NCBI GenBank assembly: GCA_937928545.1
Contig: CALGJQ010000050.1
Coordinates: forward strand, 1 to 43,197
DNA from: an uncultured Verrucomicrobiales bacterium
Lineage (GTDB): Bacteria > Verrucomicrobiota > Verrucomicrobiia > Verrucomicrobiales > Akkermansiaceae
Reading direction: 5' to 3'
DNA: 43,197 nucleotides
The stretch's first letter is position 1. Every line of letters starts with the position of its first letter. Shown in pieces: positions 14,649-22,982 of the stretch. Both the position numbers and the translations under genes were made by a program. The notes beneath the pieces are model-generated. The model worked only from the letters and a program-made list of their open reading frames with translations. It was not told the DNA's origin and ran no database searches.

Positions 14649-16043
14649 CTACTCCGCGCTTTTGCTTCCTGGAATTTTTCTCCGATGGGAAAATAACCAC
14701 CGGAGATTTTGCAGGTGATTAGAGCTAGAGATCTGACTTCCAGAGTGCCCGCCCTCCGATTGAAGGAGGAACGATTTTGGGTTGTGAACTTTCAGCCGAG
14801 AAATCCAGTCCTCGTGCTCCTCGACGGAGAGAATACTTCCGTTTGTCTCACTCTTTCCCAAAGCGAAAAGGATCGGAACATGTCCAATTTTTGTGGCATA
14901 AGCATTTTTGACTTCATCACTTTGACTTGGGGTCCATTTGCCAGCGCCCCAGTCGGCGGTGCCGCTTAAGAAAGCACCTGCGTAGCGATCCGGTGCCAAG
15001 TCGAGTAAGCGGCTCACGGTCAGAGTACCGTATGAGTATCCATAGAGATAGATTCGGTCTTGATCTACAGAGGTGCTGATCGACGGGACCTTATTGTGAA
15101 TCACGGACTCGATCACTTCTGGAATCGCGGTGACAATACCGCTCGAGGATGAACCCATAATCAAGCAATGCGCACGAGATGATCCAAATTTGCACCACTG
15201 AAGAAATGCCCCTTGGTTGACCGAGCGCTGGCCGAGAAAAGAGCTAGGTCCTCCCGGAAAGACAATGAGCAGTGGTGCCTTCTCTCCTTGTTTCAAATTA
15301 GGCGAATAGAGGTAATCAATCTCTTGTGTTTGCTCGCTGCTTTTTCGCTCAACCTCATAGGGAAAGGGAACTCGTCTCCGTGTTTTCCCATTCGGTGACG
15401 CCGTCACCACGCTGAGAGGAAACTCAAAGGAAAAGACGGCTTTGAGCTGCCCCCTCGTGGCAGGCTTGGGATCCAAATTGACCTTGGCATTCTGAGGCCA
15501 AGGATAGGGAGAATCGACACCCACGACTCGCCATTCCTTATTGGCCTTAGCCCAGCGATTTCCCGCAGGATAAAGCGTGGTATCGATAGGCTCATAGCCA
15601 TCTTCAACCATCCAATCAGTATCCCATTGACTTGCCTTCCATCCTTTTGTGTCGGGAGTTCTTACCTTTCGCCGGCTTGGGTAAACTTCTTCGATCCTAT
15701 CATAGAAAACTTTGGCCACCGCTTTGAGCTGCCCAAAAGTGAGAGGCTCATTGTTGTGGTTGTTGTCGATGAACCAGCGCTGCTTTTTAAAAGCCGATAC
15801 CAATGGTCCTGCTCCACCTTCAAGTGAATCATCGAGATACTCGATTGTTGCTGCGACCGCACGCTTGAGATGGCCTCTCACCGCAGGAGAGTGGTCTCCA
15901 TCATCACCCATTCCCGCAGGAAATCCATAACCTGCCGATACTCCATCGGCGTGTCGCTCGTTCCACCAATAGGGGTGAAAGGTGTCCGCAACGAGACCTT
16001 GCAAAGGACCCACAATCAGAACTAAAAACAACAAATCTCTCAT
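14649..16043 (-). CDS. Secreted alpha/beta-hydrolase with N-terminal GQLK-type repeats
   Basis: 464 residues with a signal peptide (1-19, cleavage near LVA). Residues 40-210 carry three versions of a short unit: AVRGHLKRAVAATIEYL (54-70), LTFGQLKAVAKVFYDRI (101-117) and ATRGQLKAVFSFEF (195-208). From memory, GQLK-type units are common in exported proteins of Verrucomicrobiota; their role is unknown. The C-terminal half is an alpha/beta-hydrolase: an oxyanion-type region LLIVFPGGPSS (258-268), the nucleophile elbow YGYSYG with Ser337, and a probable catalytic His433 in GGHSG. It resembles poly(3-hydroxybutyrate)-depolymerase/phospholipase-carboxylesterase-type enzymes. The substrate is unknown and the protein should act outside the cytoplasm. 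It stands alone. Confidence 0.75.
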   Translation of the reverse strand: MRDLLFLVLIVGPLQGLVADTFHPYWWNERHADGVSAGYGFPAGMGDDGDHSPAVRGHLKRAVAATIEYLDDSLEGGAGPLVSAFKKQRWFIDNNHNNEPLTFGQLKAVAKVFYDRIEEVYPSRRKVRTPDTKGWKASQWDTDWMVEDGYEPIDTTLYPAGNRWAKANKEWRVVGVDSPYPWPQNAKVNLDPKPATRGQLKAVFSFEFPLSVVTASPNGKTRRRVPFPYEVERKSSEQTQEIDYLYSPNLKQGEKAPLLIVFPGGPSSFLGQRSVNQGAFLQWCKFGSSRAHCLIMGSSSSGIVTAIPEVIESVIHNKVPSISTSVDQDRIYLYGYSYGTLTVSRLLDLAPDRYAGAFLSGTADWGAGKWTPSQSDEVKNAYATKIGHVPILFALGKSETNGSILSVEEHEDWISRLKVHNPKSFLLQSEGGHSGSQISSSNHLQNLRWLFSHRRKIPGSKSAE

Positions 16044-16746
16044 CGCGTTTGGGAGTGTTTTTTATACGCCATTGTTGGAAACTTTACCTTCTGGATCCAA
16101 CTACGTCAATGAACGGTCCAGCTCCGAAGCACCAAAAAAGACGCAAGCCATATTTCAAGAGGAAAAGCACTCAATCATTATAGTTTCGGTATTCCAAGAC
16201 CCCATCACCCCCCCCTCAAACTTGGGGCAGATTTCGTAATTTACGGACCTCTTTCCCACCGCACTCATCCCCCAATCTTAACAAGCAAGCATATAGATGC
16301 TTGGTTGAGATCATAAAATCCGTCGGAATTTTCGAAGCGAAGACCCATTTCTGAGGAATCTGCGATGAAATCGTCGCAAGCGGGACTCCCGTGACGATCT
16401 CAAGGCGGGGGAAGCCTCTTGTCATGATGTCGCCCGTCCCAGCGGAAAATCAATCCGAACGAGAGGACATTCTGGCTGCGAACACTCGTTGGCAGGGTGA
16501 TTCCGGGGCTGACGACGCTAATTTTCTCACCTTGGATCACTGTAGTAAGCTCCGGAGGCGATGCCGGTGAAGACCATTTAAAAAATGGTTCCCTTTCGCC
16601 ATCTCATCGCAGCCTGCTTTCTTCTGCTCCTCGCTCACGTCGGCGAAGTGCTTCTGGCATTCTTCATCAGGCTTCTTGAGGCTTATGATGTGAGTAGGAT
16701 GATCACTTTGCGGTCGTTTTTTCTGACGCGGATCAGGTGCGCTGAT
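16044..16746. other. Gene-poor region with possible remnants
   Basis: No intact gene is recognised. A 20-bp sequence at 16215-16234 matches 12721-12740. A small hairpin (ACCATTT / AAATGGT) is at 16573-16589. The minus-strand frame from about 16740 to 16570 reads protein-like text (HIISLKKPDEECQKHF, ADVSEEQKKAGCDEMAKG) without a start, perhaps the end of a lost gene. Confidence 0.4.
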
Positions 16747-17073
16747 CTACTCGTCGAAGAAGATGGGAAACTCTTGTGAGGTGACATCTTGCTTGCTGCT
16801 CAGAACACGGACGACGATGAGTTGATCGTCAATCACGCGGAAATAGAAACAGCGACCACGGTAAGGCAAACCTCGCAAGCCGAGACTCACGTCTTCACGA
16901 GGTGAGCCGCATAGCCCTTTTCTGGCATGATCGTAGAGCTTTTCCGTGAGATCGCGAAGAAAGCGTCCAGCAGAGAGCGGGCTGGCTTTTTCATTTGCGA
17001 TATAATCATGAATGCTCCGAAGGTCTGCTTTCGCAGTGTCGGTGAGGACGAGCCGTAAAGGAGTCAAAGCCAC
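16747..17073 (-). CDS. ParE-family toxin
   Basis: A 108-residue ParE/RelE-fold protein. The N-terminal RLVLTDTAKADLRSIHDYIA is a typical beta-helix start, the middle has a GLRGLPYRGRCFYFRVID-like strand pair, and DQLIVVRVLSSKQDV is the C-terminal hairpin. ParE toxins inhibit DNA gyrase. It starts 3 bp after the antitoxin stop, so both should be on one transcript. This sequence is clearly different from the toxin at 5419-5727. Confidence 0.88.
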   Translation of the reverse strand: MALTPLRLVLTDTAKADLRSIHDYIANEKASPLSAGRFLRDLTEKLYDHARKGLCGSPREDVSLGLRGLPYRGRCFYFRVIDDQLIVVRVLSSKQDVTSQEFPIFFDE

Positions 17074-17076
17074 TTC

Positions 17077-17331
17077 CTAATCGACGATTGCGGCATAGAG
17101 AGACTCGGCGCTCTCATATTCATGAGTGCGTCCGGCTTCAAGATCAGCGTCGCCTAGAGCAATATCCTGACGGAGCTTTTCCAGGCGGAGACGGCGCTCC
17201 TCTTCTTGGCGTGCCATTTGAGCCAAAGCAGCGCGGTGCACTTCGCTGGCATTATTAAATAGGCCAGATTCGATCTGCGCTTTCACGAAATGATCTAGAG
17301 TATCGGTCAGATTGACGTTTTGTGTCGGCAT
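17077..17331 (-). CDS. ParD-family antitoxin
   Basis: From ATG 17331 the protein has 84 residues, the usual ParD size. The extra 15 upstream codons up to 17376 would run into the operator, and AAGGA is well placed before 17331. The N-terminus (MPTQNVNLTDTLDHFVKAQIESGLFNNASEVHRAAL) is a ribbon-helix-helix DNA-binding domain. The C-terminal helix with EEERRLRLEKLRQDIALGDADLEAG should bind the toxin. It is expected to repress its own operon through the paired palindromes at 17369-17387. Confidence 0.9.
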   Translation of the reverse strand: MPTQNVNLTDTLDHFVKAQIESGLFNNASEVHRAALAQMARQEEERRLRLEKLRQDIALGDADLEAGRTHEYESAESLYAAIVD

Positions 17332-17368
17332 GGCTTTTTTCCTTATCGATGAGACCAAGGTAGCACGC

Positions 17369-17387
17369 ATTGGCAATGATTGTCAAT
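17369..17387 (-). promoter_or_regulatory. Operator/promoter of the parDE pair: two ATTGNCAAT palindromes
   Basis: Two 9-bp palindromes, ATTGGCAAT (17369-17377) and ATTGTCAAT (17379-17387), lie with centres 10 bp apart, one helical turn. On the minus strand the second contains TTGACA, followed 18 bp later by TACCTT near 17357-17362, a plausible -35/-10 pair. Binding of a ribbon-helix-helix antitoxin here would block the promoter. Confidence 0.7.
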
Positions 17388-17451
17388 TTCACGAATGGGG
17401 CGTCAACGCAGGGCGATCGAGCATCTCTCTTGCCCGCATCCCCGACAGAAG

Positions 17452-18741
17452 TCACTCAACCTGCCCCCGCAAAAGCACCCCACCCTTCTGCGTCACTTTC
17501 AGATAGTGATCACTGGGAAGCCCCTCATTATCGAGAAATTTAAAGCCCTCCCCCACCGGAGGATCATCACTCACCTTAAAAATCGCCGTCGCTTCATCCA
17601 CTTCATCAAACATCGCGACATAAGCCGTACCGATCCCCGCCGCCCGAGTCGCCACGAACTGGTCCCACAAAAACTTCCCCTTCCGCCGAGGAATCGCGTC
17701 CAACTTTTCCCCATACATGTTGTGCCAACTGAAGCCCGGATAAACCACGGGAAGGTAATCAATCTTATTCCTCTCACACCATTTCCGGTCCTCGACCAGA
17801 TTCGCGACGTGCTTCCCGTCCTCAAAATTCACCTCGTGATAGCGACCCACCGCCCAAGGACTAATGATGTCCGCCAATTTTAAAACTTGGTGAAGGTTTT
17901 CATCCTTCGTCGCATCCCGTCTCTGCTCTCGAAAATGAAAGGGAACCCCGAGCATAATACTAAACCCACCCCACTCAGGGTTGTGCTTCAGCAAGCGAAT
18001 AAAGCTCTCGGCCTTCTCCAGACTATAACCTCGGTCATCGCCAAATCCCACCCCCCAGATCGCCACGAGCGGCTTTCCATTGTGCTGCAGGTAAGCGTGA
18101 TCATTTGGATCCGTTCCCAGCTTCATTTCCGTACGGAGCTTTTTCCAATCCCGCGCGAGCCGTTCAAAGTCATCATCCTTCAAGCCCGAAAGATCATACA
18201 TCAGCGCATAGCAGCGCTCATTCGCGATCGCAGCATTCCGACAATGTAGCAGCTTCTGATTGTCCGACTTCAAGTGAGTGTATGAGCGATAATTCTTCGC
18301 ACCCACCACTCCAAAGCGCTGCACAAAAGCCCCATCGATCCCGTAATCCTTCATCCATTTGAAGTGCCGATTCACCGTCTTCGGATTCAACGAACTAAAC
18401 ACCTGAGCTGTGCTCCCGTCCTCGTGCTTAAAAGCGGTATCATACTTCTCATCCTCATCGAACTCCGAGAGATCAGGCCAAATATCGATCGTCGCATGCC
18501 CCGGCTCAAACTTCCCTCGCTTCTCATAATGGTAAAACCCCATCCCCGATCCGTCCCCCGGTGTCCGGAACCATCCTTGATACCCCGTCATCACGCGCCC
18601 CTTAATCCCCGAGGGCTGCGTCGCCTTCAAGTCCACCGCTTCGGCGGGTTTCAAAACCTCATAGGCCTCATCCATCGTCACAGGCTCCGCCATCAATCTT
18701 CCCGCAAAAAGAATCCCGAAAATCAAAAACGCCCGCGTCAT
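17452..18741 (-). CDS. GH71/GH99-like glycoside hydrolase, exported
   Basis: A 429-residue protein with a signal peptide (1-18, ending LMA). The mature part begins with a short helical stretch, then RVMTGYQGWFRTPGDG, the entry strand typical of bacterial GH71/99-like proteins, often annotated as xylosidase or arabinosidase. Other family-like blocks are WMKDYGIDGAFVQRFG, KPLVAIWGVGFG, GFSIMLGVPFHFR, IISPWAVGRY and TAYVAMFDEVDEATAIF. The last block holds candidate acidic catalytic residues. GH99 enzymes act on alpha-mannosides and GH71 on alpha-1,3-glucan; the specificity here is unknown. It fits a polysaccharide-degrading lifestyle together with the sulfatases at 38.5-43 kb. The gene is divergent from rluE and appears monocistronic. 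Confidence 0.85.
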   Translation of the reverse strand: MTRAFLIFGILFAGRLMAEPVTMDEAYEVLKPAEAVDLKATQPSGIKGRVMTGYQGWFRTPGDGSGMGFYHYEKRGKFEPGHATIDIWPDLSEFDEDEKYDTAFKHEDGSTAQVFSSLNPKTVNRHFKWMKDYGIDGAFVQRFGVVGAKNYRSYTHLKSDNQKLLHCRNAAIANERCYALMYDLSGLKDDDFERLARDWKKLRTEMKLGTDPNDHAYLQHNGKPLVAIWGVGFGDDRGYSLEKAESFIRLLKHNPEWGGFSIMLGVPFHFREQRRDATKDENLHQVLKLADIISPWAVGRYHEVNFEDGKHVANLVEDRKWCERNKIDYLPVVYPGFSWHNMYGEKLDAIPRRKGKFLWDQFVATRAAGIGTAYVAMFDEVDEATAIFKVSDDPPVGEGFKFLDNEGLPSDHYLKVTQKGGVLLRGQVE

Positions 18742-18851
18742 AGTCTTAGCTCATACCGGACTTGGGATGCAAATCCTTCACCGCAATCACATTTCATCGC
18801 ATCCGTCGTCGACCACCCCAGCCTCATTGCCTTAGCCTCTCTCCACAAGCC

Positions 18852-19427
18852 ATGCTCATTGCCTTCAACAAACCTTTCGGCGTCCTCAGCCAATTCAACG
18901 CCAACCCCGGCGACGAAGGACAACGCACCCTCAAGGAATTCAACTTCCCGCCCAAGTGCCTCCCCCTCGGCCGCCTCGACATGGACTCCGAAGGACTCCT
19001 CCTCTTCACCGACGAAAAATCGCTCGAAGACAAGCTCCTCAACCCCCGCTACGCCCACCGCCGCCGCTACCTCGTCCTCGTCGAAGGCGTCCCAGACGAA
19101 GCCGCCCTCACCAAGCTCCGCAGCGGAACCCTCATCATCAAGGGTCACCGCTGCATGCCCTGCCGCGCCAAGACCCTCAAGCAAGCCCCACCCATCCCCG
19201 ACCGTGATCCCCCCGTTCGGGTTCGCCAAAAAATCATCGACACCTGGCTCCGCCTCGAACTCCGCGAAGGCAAAAACCGCCAAGTCCGCCGCATGACTGC
19301 CGCCGTCGGCTTCCCCTGCCTCCGCCTCATGCGCGAGGGCATCGGCGCCCTCCCCCTCGGCGATCTCCCCGTCGGCGAATGGAAGGAACTCAACGAAGAA
19401 GAACGCGCCGCCGTCTTCGCTCGCTGA
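18852..19427 (+). CDS. rluE: 23S rRNA pseudouridine synthase RluE-like
   Basis: 191 residues from ATG 18852; the preceding open frame up to 18762 is not protein-like. The protein starts MLIAFNKPFGVLSQF, has the catalytic block LGRLDMDSEGLLLFT with the conserved Asp, then HRRRYLVLVEG and REGKNRQVRRMTAAVGFPCLRLMR. This is the RsuA/RluB/RluE family without an N-terminal S4 domain, which favours RluE. RluE converts one uridine of 23S rRNA (U2457 in E. coli) to pseudouridine. It is a single gene upstream of the blaI-like gene, separated by an operator palindrome. Confidence 0.9.
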   Translation: MLIAFNKPFGVLSQFNANPGDEGQRTLKEFNFPPKCLPLGRLDMDSEGLLLFTDEKSLEDKLLNPRYAHRRRYLVLVEGVPDEAALTKLRSGTLIIKGHRCMPCRAKTLKQAPPIPDRDPPVRVRQKIIDTWLRLELREGKNRQVRRMTAAVGFPCLRLMREGIGALPLGDLPVGEWKELNEEERAAVFAR

Positions 19428-19464
19428 TTTTCTAAAACCCCTCTCCACATCCCGCCACACTCCT

Positions 19465-19486
19465 AAAAACTAATTACTTAGTTTTT
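19465..19486. promoter_or_regulatory. Probable BlaI-type operator
   Basis: A perfect inverted repeat with 9-bp arms (AAAAACTAA / TTAGTTTTT) and a 4-bp centre lies 38 bp before the start of the BlaI-like repressor gene. Placement and size fit autoregulation of the blaI-blaR operon by its dimeric winged-helix repressor. Confidence 0.65.
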
Positions 19487-19524
19487 TGTTTGACGGAATT
19501 TCTTTCCCCATTCACCTTGGCCCC

Positions 19525-19905
19525 ATGAGTCAAGCTGAGCTATCCCGCCGTGAGAGGCAAATCATGGACATCCTCTACACCAAGGGTCCCTCGACCGTTG
19601 CCGAGATCACCTCGCACATGCCCGATGAACTTTCGCGCAATGCCGTCCGCACTTTCCTCACCCTCCTCGAAGGAAAGCGAAGTGTCACTCGGACCAAGCA
19701 AAGCCGCGAATTCATTTATAGCCCCGCCACTGATAAATCCGCCGCCGCCCAATCTGCACTCTCAAAGGTTCTCGATGTCTTTTTTGACGGCTCCCTCAGC
19801 GAAGCGGTCGCCGCTCGCTTCGACGGTAGCACCAAAAAAATATCCAAAGACGAACTCGCTCGCCTCGAAGACCTCATCAAACAAGCTCGCCACAACAGCA
19901 AGTAG
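19525..19905 (+). CDS. BlaI/MecI-family transcriptional repressor
   Basis: 126 residues from ATG 19525. LSRRERQIMDILYTKGPSTV and AEITSHMPDELSRNAVRTFLTLLEGKRSVTRTKQSREFIYSP form the winged-helix domain of BlaI/MecI/CopY repressors, followed by the helical dimerisation part (ALSKVLDVFFDGSLSEAVAARF). In the classical system the repressor is cleaved after the sensor protease BlaR1 detects a beta-lactam. The sensor-like gene follows after 12 bp, so this is a two-gene regulatory operon. A perfect palindrome lies just upstream. The real targets here are unknown; no beta-lactamase gene is in view. Confidence 0.92.
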   Translation: MSQAELSRRERQIMDILYTKGPSTVAEITSHMPDELSRNAVRTFLTLLEGKRSVTRTKQSREFIYSPATDKSAAAQSALSKVLDVFFDGSLSEAVAARFDGSTKKISKDELARLEDLIKQARHNSK

Positions 19906-19917
19906 AACACCCATACC

Positions 19918-22227
19918 ATGACCTTTCTCTCATCGCCAGAAGCTCTACTCGCACTGGCAAAGATCAGCGCCCTCCTTCTCGTCATCCTAGCCCTTGCCCC
20001 CTTTCTTAAAAACCCCATTCACCGAGCTCGCCTCTGGACTCTCACCTTTCTCGTACTTCCCCTTCTCTTCGCTTCCTCCTTCGCGCCGCCTCTCGTTCAA
20101 CTCATTCCCTCAAAATTAGTCAGTTCGGAAAAATCACCGACCCTAGTTCCTCAAGCCCCACTCAGTGTCTCAGACACTCCTCCCGTCATCAGCCAAGCTC
20201 CTCTTTCCCCTCAATCCCAGATCGCCACGAATGAAGCTCCCGCCCCATCCCTCGCGAGCGCTCTCCCCGACCGCTCTGATCCTCCCCAAGAGCAAAGACC
20301 CCTTCCTTGGTTTACCATCATATTCACCCTCGGCTTTCTCGCCTGCCTGCTCCCCATTCTTCTTTCCACAATCAAAGTCCTCCTCCTTCCCCGCTCCCTG
20401 CCACAAGATCCCCCGCTCGCAATTTGGAAAAAAATCCACGCTAATTCTCACCGTTCCCCTCAACTCTTCTTCACCCCCTCACCTTCTGCTCCCTTTAGCC
20501 TTGGCATTGTTCGCCCACAAGTTCTGCTCCCAGAGGACAGCATCAATTGGACCGCAAGACGGACCAATTCCACCCTCTTCCACGAAGCGGCCCACCTTCG
20601 TCACCACGATCCCCGCACTCGCCTTCTCGCCTCCATCGTACGCGCCCTCTTCTGGTTTCATCCCCTCGTTTGGATCGCTCATCGCCAGCTCATCAGCGCT
20701 CAGGAACAGGCTTGCGATCAATTTGCCCTCACCCACGGCATCAACCCAGCCGACTACGCCGAAGACCTCCTCGCCTCCGCCGCCCACTCACATCTCACCC
20801 CAAGCGAAGCCCTCTCCATGGCCAAATGGTCTCAACTCGGGAATCGCATCCGTCACATTTTAGAACGCCCAAAACCCACCAGCATGAAAACCCTTTCTAT
20901 CACCTCCCTTCTCGCTCTCGCTAGCACTCTCGCCTTCACCGCCATCGGCTTCAGTGATCAAAAACCAAACGCGAAGGAATCCCCGAAAGAACGCAATCGC
21001 GGGACCATCTTTGATCGGGAAAACAAGCCTCTCGCGATTGACGACGCCAAAGGCCTCCGCAGCTACCCAAGCGGAGCCGCCAGCGCTCACATCATCGGCT
21101 ACGTCGGCAAAAAATCGCTCGAAAAACCAACCATCTACATCGGAAAAGCAGGGATTGAAAAATGCGGAGACGAAAGACTTTCTCAAAAGAAAGACCTCAA
21201 GCTCACCATCGATGCTGACCTCCAAAACTTCTGCTATAAGCTCCTCGAAAAACAAGAATTCCCCGGAGCTATTGTGGTCCAAGACCCAAACTCCGGTGAA
21301 ATTCTCGGCCTCGTTTCCTACCCCTCTTTCGACAACAATCTCTTTGTTCCTTTTATCACTCGAGGAAATTTCGAGAAACTGCAAAAGGATAAGACCAATC
21401 CATTGTTCAACCGTTCCGTGCAAGGTTCCTTCCCCCCCGGCAGCACAGCCAAGCCTCTCGTCATCCTTGCCGGATCTCACGCCGGCTTAGGTAATCCCGA
21501 ATTTCACTGCGAATACAAACTCAGGGTTGGAGATTCATCCATGAGAAATTTCAAGAAATCCCCTGCGGAAAACCTCCGCATCCCCAGCGCTCTCGAAACA
21601 GGACATAATTGCTATTTCTATCAATTTGGCCTCCGCACCGGCGAAAATGCGCTCCGAGATGTTGGCCAGCTCCTCCATCTTAATGAGCCAGCCCTCTCTT
21701 CTCTTCCTTCTTCCAAGCCCTTATGGATGCGCAAGTTCGCAAATGGGCCAAAAGCGAGACCCTCTGATCTGGCGCTCGTTTCTATCGGGCAAGGGATGAC
21801 TCTCTTGTCTCCTCTCGATGTCACCTCCGTCACTTCCGCCATCGCCACTGGGACTTGGCAGCAAGCTCATCTTCTCTTGGGTGAACAAAAGACCAAGCCC
21901 CCCGTTCCCCTCATCGGAAAGGGTCAAATCACGGCCGAAAGCCTCCAGACCATTCGCTCCGGAATGCACCTCGCCATTCACGGAGAACGAGGAGTCGCAA
22001 AACGTGCCGCTCTCCCTAAAACCCAACTCGCCGGACAAACAGGAACTGCCATATACGATGAAAACGCCGCTACACCATTCTCATCTTGCTCATGGTTCTC
22101 TGGCTACGGCCCGTACGAGGCGCCTAAATACACCGTCACCGTCCTTCTCGATAGCCCCGATACCCGCAAAAAAAATTCCGTTCCCATCGCCAAAGAAGTC
22201 TTCTCCTACCTTCTGGAAAGCAACTAA
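19918..22227 (+). CDS. BlaR1-like M56 protease fused to a class B penicillin-binding-protein module
   Basis: 769 residues. The N-terminal part has several membrane helices (about 10-60 and 130-157) and an M56 protease: FHEAAHLRHHD with zinc ligands His222 and His226 and catalytic Glu223, and SAQEQACD (Glu263). A further membrane helix at 323-345 leads to a periplasmic part that is not the usual class D beta-lactamase-like sensor. It looks like PBP2/MrdA: RGTIFDRENKPLA (361-373), IGKAGIEK (408-415), LTIDADLQ and the transpeptidase core FPPGSTAKP with Ser509 and Lys512. The second motif is GHN (562-564) in place of SxN, and the third QTGTA (707-711) in place of KTGTA. It is therefore likely a sensor that may bind beta-lactams or peptidoglycan but may not be an efficient transpeptidase. 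It follows blaI by 12 bp. Confidence 0.88.
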   Translation: MTFLSSPEALLALAKISALLLVILALAPFLKNPIHRARLWTLTFLVLPLLFASSFAPPLVQLIPSKLVSSEKSPTLVPQAPLSVSDTPPVISQAPLSPQSQIATNEAPAPSLASALPDRSDPPQEQRPLPWFTIIFTLGFLACLLPILLSTIKVLLLPRSLPQDPPLAIWKKIHANSHRSPQLFFTPSPSAPFSLGIVRPQVLLPEDSINWTARRTNSTLFHEAAHLRHHDPRTRLLASIVRALFWFHPLVWIAHRQLISAQEQACDQFALTHGINPADYAEDLLASAAHSHLTPSEALSMAKWSQLGNRIRHILERPKPTSMKTLSITSLLALASTLAFTAIGFSDQKPNAKESPKERNRGTIFDRENKPLAIDDAKGLRSYPSGAASAHIIGYVGKKSLEKPTIYIGKAGIEKCGDERLSQKKDLKLTIDADLQNFCYKLLEKQEFPGAIVVQDPNSGEILGLVSYPSFDNNLFVPFITRGNFEKLQKDKTNPLFNRSVQGSFPPGSTAKPLVILAGSHAGLGNPEFHCEYKLRVGDSSMRNFKKSPAENLRIPSALETGHNCYFYQFGLRTGENALRDVGQLLHLNEPALSSLPSSKPLWMRKFANGPKARPSDLALVSIGQGMTLLSPLDVTSVTSAIATGTWQQAHLLLGEQKTKPPVPLIGKGQITAESLQTIRSGMHLAIHGERGVAKRAALPKTQLAGQTGTAIYDENAATPFSSCSWFSGYGPYEAPKYTVTVLLDSPDTRKKNSVPIAKEVFSYLLESN

Positions 22228-22484
22228 GCCTTATCGTATCCCCCGTCGCAGTTCTTATTGAAGACGTGGAAGCCCGCGGCTTTCGCCTCTGAGTCGCTTG
22301 TCTCCTTCGTCGCAACCTTGGTATTCACCTGGCTGATCACCTTGCGCACCGGCCTCCGGCAGGTCGGGCATTTTTCTAAAGCCTCACGGTCTAAGGACCG
22401 ATGCAGCTCGAAGCCCTTCCGACACACCATGCAGCTTTGCTCCGGATCTTCCGGATGCAGCGATTGGTATTCGTAGATGGGCAT
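22224..22484 (-). CDS. FmdB-type zinc ribbon protein
   Basis: 86 residues from ATG 22484. MPIYEYQSLHPE...CMVCRKGFEL...CPTCRRPVRKVIS is the small FmdB/regulatory zinc-ribbon pattern with two CxxC pairs that bind one zinc. The family name comes from a putative regulator of formamidase expression, but its general function is unclear. Its stop overlaps the end of the convergent BlaR1-like gene by 4 bp. It lies downstream of rpsN on the same strand, with a terminator-like hairpin between. Confidence 0.85.
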   Translation of the reverse strand: MPIYEYQSLHPEDPEQSCMVCRKGFELHRSLDREALEKCPTCRRPVRKVISQVNTKVATKETSDSEAKAAGFHVFNKNCDGGYDKA

Positions 22485-22500
22485 CAACTAAAAAGCAGAA

Positions 22501-22529
22501 AAGGATGCTGCTCAACGAGCGGCATCCTT
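22501..22529 (-). terminator. Rho-independent terminator-like hairpin after rpsN
   Basis: AAGGATGC (22501-22508) pairs with GCATCCTT (22522-22529), with an inner GCTC/GAGC pairing around an AAC loop. On the minus strand a T-rich stretch follows, so it would end rpsN transcription about 25 bp after its stop codon. Confidence 0.7.
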
Positions 22530-22552
22530 AATGAAATCAAATTCAGCAGAAC

Positions 22553-22822
22553 TTACCAAGAAGACTTGGTCACTCCGGGAATCATGCCGTGAGACGCCAT
22601 TTCACGGAAGGTAATCCGAGAAAGACGGAAACGACGAAGGAAAGCGCGGCGACGGCCGGTCACTTCACAACGATTCACCAAACGAGTGGGGCTCGCGTCA
22701 CGAGGTAGCATTGTCAATCCGACGTAATCCTTCTCCTTCTTCAGCTTGTGACGAAGGTCAGAATACTTTGCTACAGTTTTTGCTTTGCGCTTGTTGCGCT
22801 CAATCCAGCATTTTCTTGCCAT
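22553..22822 (-). CDS. rpsN: 30S ribosomal protein S14
   Basis: 89 residues, full length. [41 protein letters not shown] and [22 protein letters not shown] blocks are the standard S14 sequence (here [16 protein letters not shown]). It lacks the four-cysteine zinc site of the C+ form, so it is the zinc-independent type. S14 sits in the head of the small ribosomal subunit. Here it is a single gene away from the ribosomal-protein operons, and I infer that this may be either a relocated sole copy or a zinc-starvation paralogue. It is divergent from rph. Confidence 0.96.
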   Translation of the reverse strand: MARKCWIERNKRKAKTVAKYSDLRHKLKKEKDYVGLTMLPRDASPTRLVNRCEVTGRRRAFLRRFRLSRITFREMASHGMIPGVTKSSW

Positions 22823-22982
22823 GGGACGCAGAGAGGTATGCAGTTTAGCCTGAGAGGCAAGGTTTTTTTAGACTTTCTGGGCAAAATCTTCCTTCAAAGA
22901 TCGATTTATCGGCTAAAAGGCCCTTTTCATTAAAATATCCAAATCAACTTGCTTTGAAATCTCGCTAGTTCTAATTCCCAGC

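Noticed and set aside
18364..19296. A 310-residue plus-strand frame across the GH71/99-rluE region
   Set aside because: It runs through the rluE gene in another frame and is low complexity (Pro/Ser/Ala-rich), which is typical of a shadow ORF.
18738..19460. A 240-residue minus-strand frame opposite rluE
   Set aside because: Antisense shadow, dominated by Glu/Ala/Gly/Val.
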